From: Cloeon dipterum
Lineage: Eukaryota > Arthropoda > Insecta > Ephemeroptera > Baetidae
DNA length: 64,000 nucleotides
Reading direction: 5' to 3'
Assembly: GCF_949628265.1 (NCBI RefSeq)
Contig: NC_088789.1
Location: forward strand, 31,799,883 to 31,863,882
This document shows positions 48,088-58,145 of the stretch, piece by piece. The position numbers were made by a program, and so were the translations under genes. The notes under the pieces were generated by a model. That model had not been told where the DNA came from, ran no database searches, and saw only the letters and a list, made by a program, of their open reading frames with translations. Every line of letters begins with the position of its first letter. Positions within the stretch are counted from its first letter, which is position 1.

Positions 48088-49466
48088 ATGAAGCTGCGAG
48101 GCAAAGAAGGAAAAACCCCGATTCAAAAGCCGCTATGCCGACTGTGCGAGTGTCCGACGTCGGACGGCCACGTCCTCGCGTCGCAGGTGGACAGGTTCAA
48201 GCTGAGAAAATGGGTAATGCAGGCCATGAACCTGACGGAAGAAGACGAAAACTTGCCGGACGTGGTCGGAGAAGACACTTTGATCTGCTATTTTTGCATC
48301 TGGCAGGCAGAGTGAGTTTTTTCATGAGGATAAATTTTATATTTTGACTTTGACACGTATCCATTTTAGGTTTGGGGATGATTCTGGAGATGACTCTGTT
48401 GCTTGGTGGCCGAAAAATCTTGATTTGGAAGAAAACGCTAGGGTGCTGCGTGAGAATTATTCAGGTACTTACAGAGATTTTAAATAGAAATAATTACAAG
48501 CGTAATTTATTTTTCATTATTTTTACAGTTGGAGATGTTGAGCAGTGTTGGGTCCAGTTGGATGAGATTGATCTCGCCAAATACGAAAAGGAAATCCCTA
48601 AGAGGAAATACGGGAGTAGTGTTTGCTTATACTGTGGCAAAAGATACGACCAACTGAAGAAGCACGTCAAACGAATGCATAATGAAGCCATTAAATGCGG
48701 AGTTCAGGATTGCACAACTTACTTTCACACCGAGGAGGAAAAAGAGCAGCACATGCAGCACGACTTTCACGCGAACCAATGCGAAAGCAGAGAAATTCGT
48801 TGCAAATTTTGTGAAACCGGCAAATTGTATTCCACAGTGGAATTGTGGAGGCAGCACATGAAACGCATGCATCCAGAACAGGTGGCGTGCTCGCGTGTAG
48901 GCTGCAATGAGTATTTCAAATCCAAGTCCAAGATGGTTCTCCACGTGAATTCGATCCACAAACAAGACCTAAATCAAGAAATTTTCCAGTGCAAGCATTG
49001 TGATTATTTCACAACGTTTGAATATATTTTGAGACGACACGAAGAGGCGAAGCACAAGCCAAAGATCTTCAAATGCGATAGTTGCGACGCCAAATTTGGC
49101 GCAAAATGGATAGTGCAAAAGCACTCTAACAAATATCACAGGTTCGACAAGTGCAAATCTTGTTGCCAGGACGTGGCTCTCGGGTACAAGAAACACCACA
49201 TAAAGCCATCAGTTTGCTCCAAATGTAAACTCAGTTTCGAGTGCTTGGGTTTGTATCAATTGCATAGGAAGAAATGCAAACAAACCCTCCTAAGTTGCAA
49301 AGAGTGTGGAAAACAGTTCCTCTTGCCTTGCAGGTTGAATCTACATGTGAGACAAGTTCACGCCAAAACCGAGATTTTTCGCTGCGACCAGTGCGACTTT
49401 TCTACATTTCACAAGGTCAGCATGGTGCGGCACTTGCAATGCAAACATTTACTAAAAGACGGTTAG
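48088..49466 (+). CDS. Z5: ZAD-C2H2 zinc-finger protein (short form)
   Basis: Exons 48088-48311, 48370-48464 and 48529-49466 join to 418 residues. The ZAD starts MKLRGKEGK rather than MRRRGKEGK. Linker motif SVAWWPKNLDLEENARVLR is kept. About ten finger units follow; the degenerate seventh unit reads CKSCCQDVALGYKKHH, the most altered version of that unit among the paralogues, and the sixth has KHSNKYH instead of KHFKRFH, which changes its zinc-binding spacing little. Long-form modules are absent although its leader is the type shared with the long genes Z3 and Z6. Confidence 0.85.
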
Positions 49467-49612
49467 GTGCGAAAAGTGCAACACATTTTTTGCCACGAGA
49501 TATTTTCTCAAACATCACAAATACAGTACGCACAAATACGTCTATTGCACAGAATGTCAGCATTGTCAGGAATCACATTGATGTATAAATAAAACGAATA
49601 CTAGCATTCTAT
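49467..49612 (+). pseudogene. Decayed finger tail and start of 3' flank of Z5
   Basis: Out-of-frame remains of a finger (VRCEKCNTFFATRYF) as in Z2 and Z4, then AATAAA at about 49587. The paralogue-like sequence ends abruptly at tagcattctat (49612). Confidence 0.65.
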
Positions 49613-49768
49613 CTTGTGCACAAGGCACTGTCCAAAATTAAATTTTTAAATAGGTTTAAAAATTTAATAGATTTTTATCACTATACATTTTTGTTGAATT
49701 AAAATTCTTTGGTTTTAAATCCTGTTTGGTATGATTTACACTGATAACACATTAAAATCAAATAAATG

Positions 49769-50970
49769 TTAGCTCTCACCGCCTGTTTCATCCATTCGTC
49801 CTTGAGCGCATTGTACTGCTAGCTGTTGACGCTGGCGCATGTACTCTATCCGCTCCTTGCCCTTGAGACCTTCAGGGTAGACATTGAGCAAGTGCTTCCA
49901 GACTACCTTGCGCAAGGAAGGCTCAACTCCAGACGCAAAGACAGCGGCACGCATTGCTCTCGGCTCCTCAAGCGTGCCAAGAGGATCGAGAAAGCTGCGG
50001 AAGCAAACGTCGTCAACCGGCGCCTCCTCAGGCGGCTCCGGGTCGTAGTCGGGTGCCTCCTCAGGCTTCAGGGCACGCTGCACCATGCCCAAGGTACGCT
50101 CCATCTGGCTCTTGAACAGGCCCTGCAGCTGCGCCGCCTTGGGCTTGCCCAGTCTCAGCAGCGGTTTCAGACTCTTAATCACGCTCACCGGTGGCTCTTC
50201 GGGCTCCCATGCTTCCTCGGCGCCAGTCACGTCAATCTGATAGTTTAATTTGACTTTTAAAAATGAATTATTATCCTGAATAATGTTATTATTCTTTCTC
50301 TGACGTAAGCATGTTTAAAGAAAATTTTATTTTGATTTTCTGTCAAAATATAAAGGTCTACAAAATTTACACCACCCATTCAAGGCTTGATTCGCTATTA
50401 ACACACTTTCCTTAATATTGCAACAGTTTTAAACAGATCTGATAAAACGACGAGGTTGTGGTCGAGTAGAGATAATGGTCAAGTAGTGCACTAAAAGTGA
50501 AAGCGAAAACCCATACACAAATTATCAACACAGCAGCTATTCAATGTGAATAAAAGTTTAAAGTTTAAATTCACCAGAAGGTTGAGGCACGGATCGCAGG
50601 CACCAAGGAAAGCAGCATCGAGGTCCCAATCCGAGAGCAAGGGAAGAAACGTTTCTTGACCCAAGTCATCGATGACTCTGTAGCTGACGGAAAAGTCCCT
50701 ACAGAGTTGACCCGTTTTAACCATGAATTTCTACAATATTGAATGGTCCACCTGCGCAGTTCGAACGCCTTCGCCAGGATGGAACGCAGGACATCGTAGG
50801 TGGTGATTTGGGGGTCCACGCTGAACTTCCTCCACTCGGGCTCTGCGTCGCCGTCGCATTTCTAGTTGAAATCAGGTGGGTGAAAATGTTTTTGTCTCAA
50901 ATTCAATGAAGGGCAGTACCTTGGCCTTGACCCGAACGGCCTCCTTGCTATAGTCGAAGAGCCCAGCCAT
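49769..50970 (-). pseudogene. TBC1D25: TBC1D25-like gene, N-terminal part only
   Basis: Minus-strand exons 50970-50920, 50861-50752, 50698-50575 and 50236-49769 join in phase. The product starts MAGLFDYSKEAVRVKAK and has the family's PB1-like N-terminus (FSVDPQITTYDVLRSIL, LPLLSDWDLDAAF) and the region just before the TBC domain (SGVEPSLRKVVWKHLLNVYP). TBC1D25 is a Rab GTPase-activating protein acting in autophagosome maturation. The catalytic TBC domain is absent from the window. Near 49815 the expected YNALKDEW lies one base out of frame, so the open frame ends with an unrelated GGES-stop at 49769. It is a truncated copy, or a gene whose remaining exons lie far beyond the zinc-finger cluster with an assembly error. 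Confidence 0.8.
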
Positions 50971-51506
50971 CAGCAAGAAGGCCACGATGTCACCAATACC
51001 CTCATTTAGCTCATGACACCCGAAGAAACCACTGCGGAGCCAGATCTTCACTTCACACGCAGAGGACTGACCCGACACCCGACTGAAAAATCAAACTGGT
51101 AGTGGTGGCGCTAGTGTCGCCACACCCAGGACATGCCAACAATTTTCGCCAATACGAGCAAATACGAGGGAGTGCTGCAAGATTCAGTTGATCCAATTGT
51201 TTCGTTAAAACAGCATTTTTTATTTTAAAATATATAGAAATGATTAGAAAAAATATTCCTGTGCTTTTTTAATGAATGTTTTATTTTATACTTATTTATT
51301 CCGCATTAAATTTGGTGAAATTAATAAGAATTTTTAACTTAAAATAATTTTGTGAAAAGATACTTTTTAACAATCAGATCTCAGATTGCTCTTTTAGTAA
51401 CATAATGGAGTATTTTGAAATAACGAAAAAAATTAATTCAATCCAGAAAAAAATACGGCAAACAAATTTAAGTGGTCCCCAGAGCATGCTTTGATTATTT
51501 GTCAAA
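50971..51506. promoter_or_regulatory. Divergent spacer between the TBC1D25 part and a small gene
   Basis: About 535 bases between two divergent starts. No motif stands out; it may act as a shared promoter. Confidence 0.3.
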
Positions 51507-51802
51507 ATGAAGGACGAACAACTAACCCTTACGAAGGAGAAGCTGTGCTACCTCATTGTAAGTAACCTCAATCTTGATCAAAACAGAATATAATATAATA
51601 ATATACCTTTGAGCAATTATAATAACTAAGTTCACAATTTACAATTTTCCTCTCAATTGCGTTTGAAAAGATCTCAAGGAATAAATTATCAAGCATAAAA
51701 GCTGAAATAAAATCATATGAGGTGACTTTAGAGGATTTTATACAAAACAGAGCACACATATTGACACAGCTAACACAAAATATGAGGCCACAAAAACATT
51801 AA
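51507..51802 (+). CDS. Small two-exon ORF, helical protein of 60 residues
   Basis: Exon 1 (51507-51557) encodes MKDEQLTLTKEKLCYLI and ends at a consensus GTAAGT. Exon 2 (51671-51802), after a pyrimidine-rich acceptor, continues in phase with ISRNKLSSIKAEIKSYEV and ends NMRPQKH-stop. The charged, heptad-like spacing suggests a short coiled coil. I do not recognise the family. Support is the phase-compatible consensus splice pair and the head-to-head position with TBC1D25; its shortness leaves real doubt. Confidence 0.42.
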
Positions 51803-51874
51803 TGTATTAAGTGGGCGCTGCTTGAGACCCTTCAATCACAAAACGGAAGTCAGTAGGATGCTTTTGGAGTTGAC

Positions 51875-52263
51875 TCAGCCCAGCTGAACTTTGATTGCTT
51901 TTTGACTCAAGCGGAAGATGATTGCGTCGACAATGCTGGCCACTGTGTACACTCCTCCAATCGAAGCACACACATTGGTGAGAAAGTGACCAAACGACCT
52001 GCCAAAATCAAATAATTATTAACAAATCTACCAACCAACAACCGTCCGGAATCTTTACCTTTTCACTTCAGAGTAGCGCACCATCATCGGAGAGAGTTCA
52101 TAGTTGAAGAAAATACCTGGCATTCCTGAGGACTCAAGGAGACTCTGAGACACGACTTTCTTGTGCTTGGTAACTGCGTACTGGTTTGTGTGGAAAACTT
52201 TTCCGTCAAGAGCACTGTAGGTTGTAGGCACAATTTTGATGTAATAATGAAACATAGTTGAGC
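51875..52263 (-). pseudogene. ERGIC3: ERGIC3 (Erv46-like), last two exons only
   Basis: Minus-strand exons 52263-52059 and 51998-51875 encode STMFHYYIKIVPTTYSAL, GMPGIFFNYELSPMMVRYSE and the C-terminal membrane segment NVCASIGGVYTVASIVDAI, closing with KVQLG-stop. These match the luminal end and second membrane helix of ERGIC3, a cargo receptor cycling between ER and Golgi. A good acceptor (ccgcag) precedes 52263, but no upstream ERGIC3 exon is seen between it and Romo1 or beyond to 64000. Either a 5'-truncated copy or the end of a gene with a very long intron. What remains is undamaged. Confidence 0.8.
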
Positions 52264-52475
52264 CTGCGGAAATAAAAATATGACACAGATTAAATCTCTC
52301 GTAAGATGATCTATCAAGTCTACGCATAGACACGCAAATTTTCCCTAGCCGCCAAAAGGGACAAATTAATATTTCACAGTGGTGCCAACAAAACTGGAAA
52401 ATTCAATATGGCCGCTATTTTTGTCAAGGAACGACACGCTTGAGTAATATCAGTAATATTACGTGTTTAACCACG

Positions 52476-52778
52476 ATGCCAGTGCCCGCGGGATCGTTTC
52501 ACTCAGGCCCCAGTTGCTGGGACCGCGTTAAAATGGGTTTCACCATGGGCTTTTGCGTGGGAATGGCGAGCGGCGCTATTTTCGGCGGATTCTCGGCGCT
52601 CCGGTACGTATACACACTAATCCCAATGACCGGCATGGTGTATTAAAATATATATTTGAACTTCAAAAGGTACGGGATGAGAGGCAGGGAACTTATCAAC
52701 AACGTTGGAAAGGTGATGCTGCAGGGTGGAGGCACATTTGGCACGTTCATGGCCATTGGCTCCGGAATCAGATGTTGA
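52476..52778 (+). CDS. Romo1: Romo1, reactive oxygen species modulator 1
   Basis: Exons 52476-52603 and 52670-52778 encode 78 residues, the normal length for this family: [18 protein letters not shown], then the [20 protein letters not shown] and [16 protein letters not shown]-terminus. Romo1 is a small inner-mitochondrial-membrane protein that affects reactive oxygen production and cristae/TIM23 assembly. Two hydrophobic glycine-rich helices are visible. All family key stretches are intact, so this is a functional-looking gene, the only complete known gene in the inserted block. Confidence 0.93.
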
Positions 52779-53012
52779 CCGAACCTTGACTTGGATGCTG
52801 CTGTGCAAGAGCGAGTGTGCATTTGGCTCAACTCTAATAGACACTTAATGAGCAGAATTCGCTTTTGTTGGGTTTCAATGCTGTCTGTAGTCCTATATTT
52901 TTCAAGTTTAATTTAAACTAAAATAAACACGAACTGAAAGTATGGCCTGTTTTCTAGATAATTCTCCCAAAATACCCAACGTGAAATTGACTAAGATTTT
53001 CATCATAAATTA

Positions 53013-53509
53013 TATGAAATGATTGGCATTTTTTAAAATTTTATAATTCCTATCAAAAAGTTGTCCCTGTTGTCCCTTTTACACTTATTTTGCTTCATTT
53101 TCAGTTTTGAAACTTTGAAAGGTACGTGTTTTGTGTTAATTTATTTCTAACTTAAATAATGAATTTAAGATTTCTTCTAAATCTTAAGGTTCCTTGCATT
53201 ATAAATATGAAAATGAAGCCTAACATCAAACTTGAAAAACATCTTGTAGGAAAGAGAAATCATTTTCCCAGGTCATCGTTTGAATTTTGGAGAAATTGGC
53301 GGAAAAGCATGCTAGTCAATATTAGTTTCCCTTCTGGAAAAGTACGATTTAAGATATATATTCTCCAAATTCACAAACCGAAAGAAAAATCGCGGCGAGG
53401 AGGATTCAAACCGGACCCCCGAGCTAGCTGGATATGAAAAAATAAGTCATTCGTACAGGCGGTCTCTCTTCAAATACTTAAACCGTACTGTTTGTCGAAT
53501 AATGACGAT
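53013..53509. other. Z5 3' flank resumed after the block
   Basis: Matches 45290-45770 with few differences. No gene. Confidence 0.5.
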
Positions 53510-55815
53510 TTGTGGCCGGACGCTGATTGGTTGTAAATGGGAAGAGGAGTGAGTTCAGACAAGGAGTTAATAAAGCAACTAAATTTTTTGCGTATTTAAG
53601 TATATAAATCTGAATAATTTTAAGATTAGTGCTAGAGTTAGCTGCCAGTTAGTGGACATGCCCAGGTTTCCCGCGTAAAGCGAACACCGCCGACATCTGG
53701 CGAGCTAGATGTAAGTTTGCTGGACCACGTGCGCGACTATGCGTGCTCAGAGCTAGTTTGTTGACCAGCTGGGAGTAGTTTGATTGCGGCGAAGGACCAA
53801 ATTTAATGCTGGCCCAACTTAAGGTAAAAGCAAAATTGATGCAGTGAACTGTCCGCAACCGCCATCCAGCCACCCTAATTCCCCCAAGAGCCCCCAAAAT
53901 GATGCATGAAGAACGCATGGAGATCATGCCCGCGAGTTTCATTTTATTTCAGTGATCTGAGGCGCGATGATGGTGACCTGAAAACTTGTTTACTATGTAT
54001 TCCGAGGGGCCTTTAACATATGTATAAGGTTAGGATTCCCTAGGGGGCCTTAGCACCGAATAATTAGGTCGCAAATGTTAAATATGGACCAAGGCCAAGA
54101 TGGCGGCGGAAGCCGGCAAAGTTTGTGGTTACATGTAAACTTGTAAACACGAAACGCAAGAAACAGTAGACTGCCGGATAGCCGATAAACCAATGAGATC
54201 GCGCGAAACGTGTCACGTGATCCGTCCCACACTCCGCCATCCGCCACTGCCACTTCCCTTTTCGCGTCTCGAGTGATGCGTGGAGGACAAAAACAGCATA
54301 CTTTCATTAAATTTGATCTTTCGCGGTTTTCTAGAAGTCGCGTTTATTTAGAACCGGTTTCAACTCAACATATATGTTATAGATAATCTCTTTATCTTTC
54401 GATTGGTACCGGTTGCACCTGATCATGTGAGCTTTTTCGACCGATTCCAACCGTGTTCGCGGACTATTTTAACATGGCGTTCATACAGGACTAAAAAGTG
54501 CGCACGGAAGTACAGCAGCTGGCGCGCACTCCTCTCTTGTTTACGTGGGTTGGCCTCATGGCCGCTAGGTTGAACCGACGCTTCTGGGCCGCACCAAGGC
54601 CCAGCGGCCCGCTAACAATGCGGCAAGGCCCGAGTACTGAGGCTGAGCCATTCTTTGTTTATTTTAATTTCATTTCGGTGCTATTCTTTTTTTTATTTTT
54701 CCTCTCGACGGCATTAGAAGTAATTTGATTTTGTAACGGCAAATCTTTACCCGCGCTTATCCCAGCTCATAACTTGTCCACCTTTCCAGATGCACTCAAC
54801 CACTTCGTGGCTGGTCGGGAGAGGTGGGGGCGCTCTGCGCGCCCCCACCAGAAAGAGCCAATGAGAGCTTGGCGGGCGGTTTGAAACTTGAAACGACCGT
54901 TAGAAGTCGGCGTCGGTGACGCCGCCGCTGACTTGCGCTTATAGCTTTCAACAGTGGAAAAAAGCGGATGTGCGTGCATTTTCTGCTGCTGTTAGTGGAG
55001 TTTTCTGAACGAAAAATGATGCAAGGTAAGTCTGTGCGAGCTGAGGGTTGAGCGTACATTCACCCTGAGTTGACCTGTGGACCTATGTGCACTGCAGGTC
55101 TAGGGATAAAGTGATTATTCCCTAGCGTTAAGCAGCAAAGTGGAACCGCTCGCAAGGCAGTGAAATTTCGTGCATCTCGCACGCCTGTAAAAAGAATACT
55201 TAATTATATTTAAAACATATCACGCATGAGTGTGTAAAATTCGATATATAATTTACTCGAATTATGTTTTCTAGCTCTCTGACCTTGTCTGTGAGAACTG
55301 CCGTTGTGATCTTATTTGTACTCGTTTCTCTTAAACTGACCCAACCCATTGAACGGGGTAAGAATTGTTTTATCTGTATATATGTTAGCTGTGTATTTAT
55401 TGCATTGTATAATATTCTATTGTAATTGTATATATCTGATTTTATTACTCGCTCTATAAGATACTTTCAATTCTTTGATTGTAATACGCACATGTTTGAC
55501 ATTGGTGACTTGATTCTTATTTGTAATTGCAGTTCAATTCACGTGACGAACAATAAACCTGGAATCTCAACCATTTGAGGGAATCTGTCTACCATTCCCC
55601 ATAGGGGCGAAGTCGGGTAGTAGATGTTGAAGCAGCTGACTTTGCATCGCTCCCAGAAAAATCTGACGCAGACTTCACAGGACAATGCATGAAGCAAAAA
55701 AAGATTCGCGTGTAGAAATTTGTTTACGAAAGCCAACCTTAGAAGAATCTGGGCATTGATATTTAACGGAAAAAACTTGTTGGGAATTTTTTTATTTTGT
55801 ATAGCGAGCCAAGAG
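53510..55815 (+). promoter_or_regulatory. Type-B leader of zinc-finger gene Z6
   Basis: Third copy of the leader: AAGATGGCGGC (54098), CACGTG (54214), CCAAT 54858-54862, GGCGG 54871-54875, TTTGAA 54880-54885, and a six-base local repeat (ttgaaacttgaaac) not in the others. Leader exon donor at 55027. The micro-ORF start codon seen in the Z3 leader is ACG here. A clear acceptor (tttttattttgtatag) precedes the Z6 ATG. Confidence 0.6.
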
Positions 55816-57975
55816 ATGAGGCGTCGAGGCAAAGAAGGAAAAACCCCGATTCAAAAGCCGCTGTGCAGACTGTGCGAGTGTCCGACGTCGGACGGCCACG
55901 TCCTCGCGTCGCAGGTGGACAGGTTCAAGCTGAGGAAATGGGCCATGGAGGTCATGAACCTGACGGAAGAAGACGAAAACTTGCCGGACGTGGTTGGAGA
56001 AGACGCTTTGATTTGCTATTTTTGCATCTGGCAGGCAGAGTATGTTATTTACGAACTAACAAAGTTTCAATCTTTTCATTTTGACCCTTTTTTAGGTTCG
56101 GGGATGAGTCTGGAGATGAGGCTTTTACTTGGTGGCCGAAAAATCTTGATTTGGAAGAAAACTCTAGGGTGCTACGTGAGAATTATTCAGGTACTTACAG
56201 AGATTTTAAATAGAAATAACCACCAGCGTAATTTTTTTATTATTTTTACAGTTGGAGATGTTGAGCAGTGTTGGGTGCAGTTGGATGAGATTGATCTCGC
56301 CAAATACGAAAAGGATATCCCTAAAAAGAGGAAATTGGTCAGTGGAGTGTGTTTTTACTGCGGCAACAGTTACAACCGACTGATGGAGCACGTCAAACGA
56401 ATGCATAAAGATGCCATTAAATGCGGAGTTCATGGCTGCACAACTTACTTTCACACCGAGGAAGAAAAAGAGCAGCACATGCAGCACGTTTTTCACGCGA
56501 ACCAATGCGAAAGCAGAGAAATTCGTTGCAAATTTTGTGAAACCGGCAAATTGTATTCCTCAGTAAATTTGTGGAAGAAGCACATGAATCACACCCATCC
56601 AGAGCAGGTGGCGTGCTCGCGTGTAGGCTGCAATGAGTATTTCAAATCCAAGTCCGAGATGGTTCTCCACGTGAATTCGATCCACAAAAAAGACGTAAAT
56701 CAAGATATTTTCCAGTGCAAGCATTGCGATTATTTCACAACGGTTGAATATAATTTGAGAAATCACGAACAGTCGAGGCACAAGCCAAAGATCTTCAAAT
56801 GTGACAGATGCGACGCCAAATTTGGCGCCAAATGGATAGTGAAAAAGCACTTCAAACGATTTCACACGTTCGACAAGTGCAAATCTTGCGGCCAGGAAGT
56901 GGCTATCAAATACAAAGCACCCCACAGAGAACCATCGGTTTGCTCCAGATGCAAACTCAGTTTCGAGTGCTCGGGTTTGTACCAATTGCATTGGAAGAGC
57001 TGCAAACAAACCCTCCTAAGTTGCAAAGAGTGTGGAAAACAGTTCCCCTTGCCTAGCAGGTTGAATCTACATGTGAGACGAGTTCATGCTAAATCCTTGA
57101 TTTTTCACTGCGAACATTGCGACTATTCTGCAGATGACAAGAGATACATGCGGAAGCACATGCATCGCAAACATTTTCCAAAGACGTTTGAGTGTGATGA
57201 GTGCGACAATTCGTATCCCTCTGAATCATTTCTCAAGGATCACAAACAGATGTGGCACAAATACGTTCGTTGTGCAGAATGTGCTCAGGAGATGCGCCGT
57301 CAAACCATATTTAAACATCGGACTGCCAAGGCTTGCCGCCACTGTGAGTGCAAGTTCAAGTGCTCTGGACTTCTTGAAAAGCATAAGAAGTGCTGCAAAC
57401 AAACCCTCCTAAGTTGCAAAGAATGTGGAAAACAGTTCCCCTTGCCTTGCAGGTTGAATCTACATGTGAGACGAGTTCATGTTAAAACCGTGATTTTTCA
57501 CTGCGAACATTGCGACTATTCTTCATGTGACAAGAGATACATGCGGGAGCACTTGCGACGCAAACATTTTCCAAAGACTGTTAAGTGTGATGAGTGCGAC
57601 AAATGGTTTGCGTCTGAATCATTTCTCAAGGATCACATACAGTTGTCGCACAAATACGTTCATTGTGCAGAATGTGCTCAGGAGATTTGCCGTGAAACCA
57701 TGCTTAAACATCGAACTGCCAAGACTTGCTGCCACTGCGAGTGCAAGTTCAAGTGCTCAGGACTTCTTCAAAAGCATAAAAAGAGCTGCAAATCAACCCT
57801 CTTAAATTTAAGTTGCAAAGAGTGTGGAAAAACGTTCAACAAGCGTTGGAATTTGAATTGGCACGTGAAACAAGTTCACAACAAAGGTGCGATTTTTCGC
57901 TGCGACCATTGCGACTTCACCACATTTAACAAGAGCCTAATGGAAAGGCACATTCAATGCAAACATTTACCGTAA
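55816..57975 (+). CDS. Z6: ZAD-C2H2 zinc-finger protein (long form)
   Basis: Exons 55816-56039, 56096-56190 and 56252-57975 give 680 residues. ZAD cysteines are at 17/20 and 67/70; the linker has changed to AFTWWPKNLDLEENSRVLR. About 20 finger units follow, with the five-finger module at 57019-57411 and 57412-57810 and two fingers of a third. The closest paralogue over the fingers is Z3, but intron 1 is of the Z4 type. Fingers of the first module have lost typical residues (CDECDNSYPSESF, DYSADDKRYM), so specificity probably differs from Z3. Likely a nuclear DNA-binding regulator. Confidence 0.87.
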   Translation: MRRRGKEGKTPIQKPLCRLCECPTSDGHVLASQVDRFKLRKWAMEVMNLTEEDENLPDVVGEDALICYFCIWQAEYVIYELTKFQSFHFDPFLGSGMSLEMRLLLGGRKILIWKKTLGCYVRIIQVLTEILNRNNHQRNFFIIFTVGDVEQCWVQLDEIDLAKYEKDIPKKRKLVSGVCFYCGNSYNRLMEHVKRMHKDAIKCGVHGCTTYFHTEEEKEQHMQHVFHANQCESREIRCKFCETGKLYSSVNLWKKHMNHTHPEQVACSRVGCNEYFKSKSEMVLHVNSIHKKDVNQDIFQCKHCDYFTTVEYNLRNHEQSRHKPKIFKCDRCDAKFGAKWIVKKHFKRFHTFDKCKSCGQEVAIKYKAPHREPSVCSRCKLSFECSGLYQLHWKSCKQTLLSCKECGKQFPLPSRLNLHVRRVHAKSLIFHCEHCDYSADDKRYMRKHMHRKHFPKTFECDECDNSYPSESFLKDHKQMWHKYVRCAECAQEMRRQTIFKHRTAKACRHCECKFKCSGLLEKHKKCCKQTLLSCKECGKQFPLPCRLNLHVRRVHVKTVIFHCEHCDYSSCDKRYMREHLRRKHFPKTVKCDECDKWFASESFLKDHIQLSHKYVHCAECAQEICRETMLKHRTAKTCCHCECKFKCSGLLQKHKKSCKSTLLNLSCKECGKTFNKRWNLNWHVKQVHNKGAIFRCDHCDFTTFNKSLMERHIQCKHLP
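57019..57810 (+). repeat. Internal tandem repeat: five-finger module x2 in Z6
   Basis: agttgcaaag recurs at 57019, 57412 and 57811: the same 393- and 399-bp periods as in Z3, so the expansion came before these two genes separated. Confidence 0.88.
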
Positions 57976-58145
57976 GACGGTTAGGTGTGAAGAGTGCAAC
58001 AAATTGTTTGCCACGGAATATTTTCTCAAGTATCACAAATACGCGTTCGTTGCGCAGAATGTGCGCCAAGATTTTCCGGCACTGCCAGTGTAAGTTTAAG
58101 TGCTCAGGACTTTACGCAAAGCATATTGAAACCTGCAAGAATTAG
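57976..58145 (+). pseudogene. Decayed finger tail of Z6
   Basis: The best preserved of the lost tails: VRCEECNKLFATEYFLKYH, then CQCKFKCSGLYAKHIETC with the C2HC ending, at a TAG (58143-58145). Two shifts are needed to read both. Confidence 0.7.

Larger units (their letters stand above)
49613..53012. other. 3.4-kb block of unrelated genes interrupting the Z5 3' flank
   Basis: Left of the block the sequence matches Z4 up to gcattctat; right of it Z4-like flank resumes at atgaaatgattggcatt (53013). In Z4 these join directly (gcattctatgaaattattggcatt). The block has no terminal inverted repeats. Inside are the 5' part of TBC1D25 (minus), a small spliced ORF (plus), the last two exons of ERGIC3 (minus) and a complete Romo1 (plus). 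Genes at both block ends are cut or run out of it. Confidence 0.75.

Noticed and set aside
50702..50751. Reading straight through the third TBC1D25 intron (RRWTIQYCRNSW...)
   Set aside because: The 53-base interval has GT-AG ends, and removing it restores the family sequence RDFSVSYRVIDD.
55720..55815. N-terminal extension of Z6 (and similar for Z3 and Z2) upstream of MRRRGKEG
   Set aside because: The extension starts without ATG in Z3 and Z6 and crosses an apparent 5' UTR splice acceptor 11 bases before the conserved ATG.
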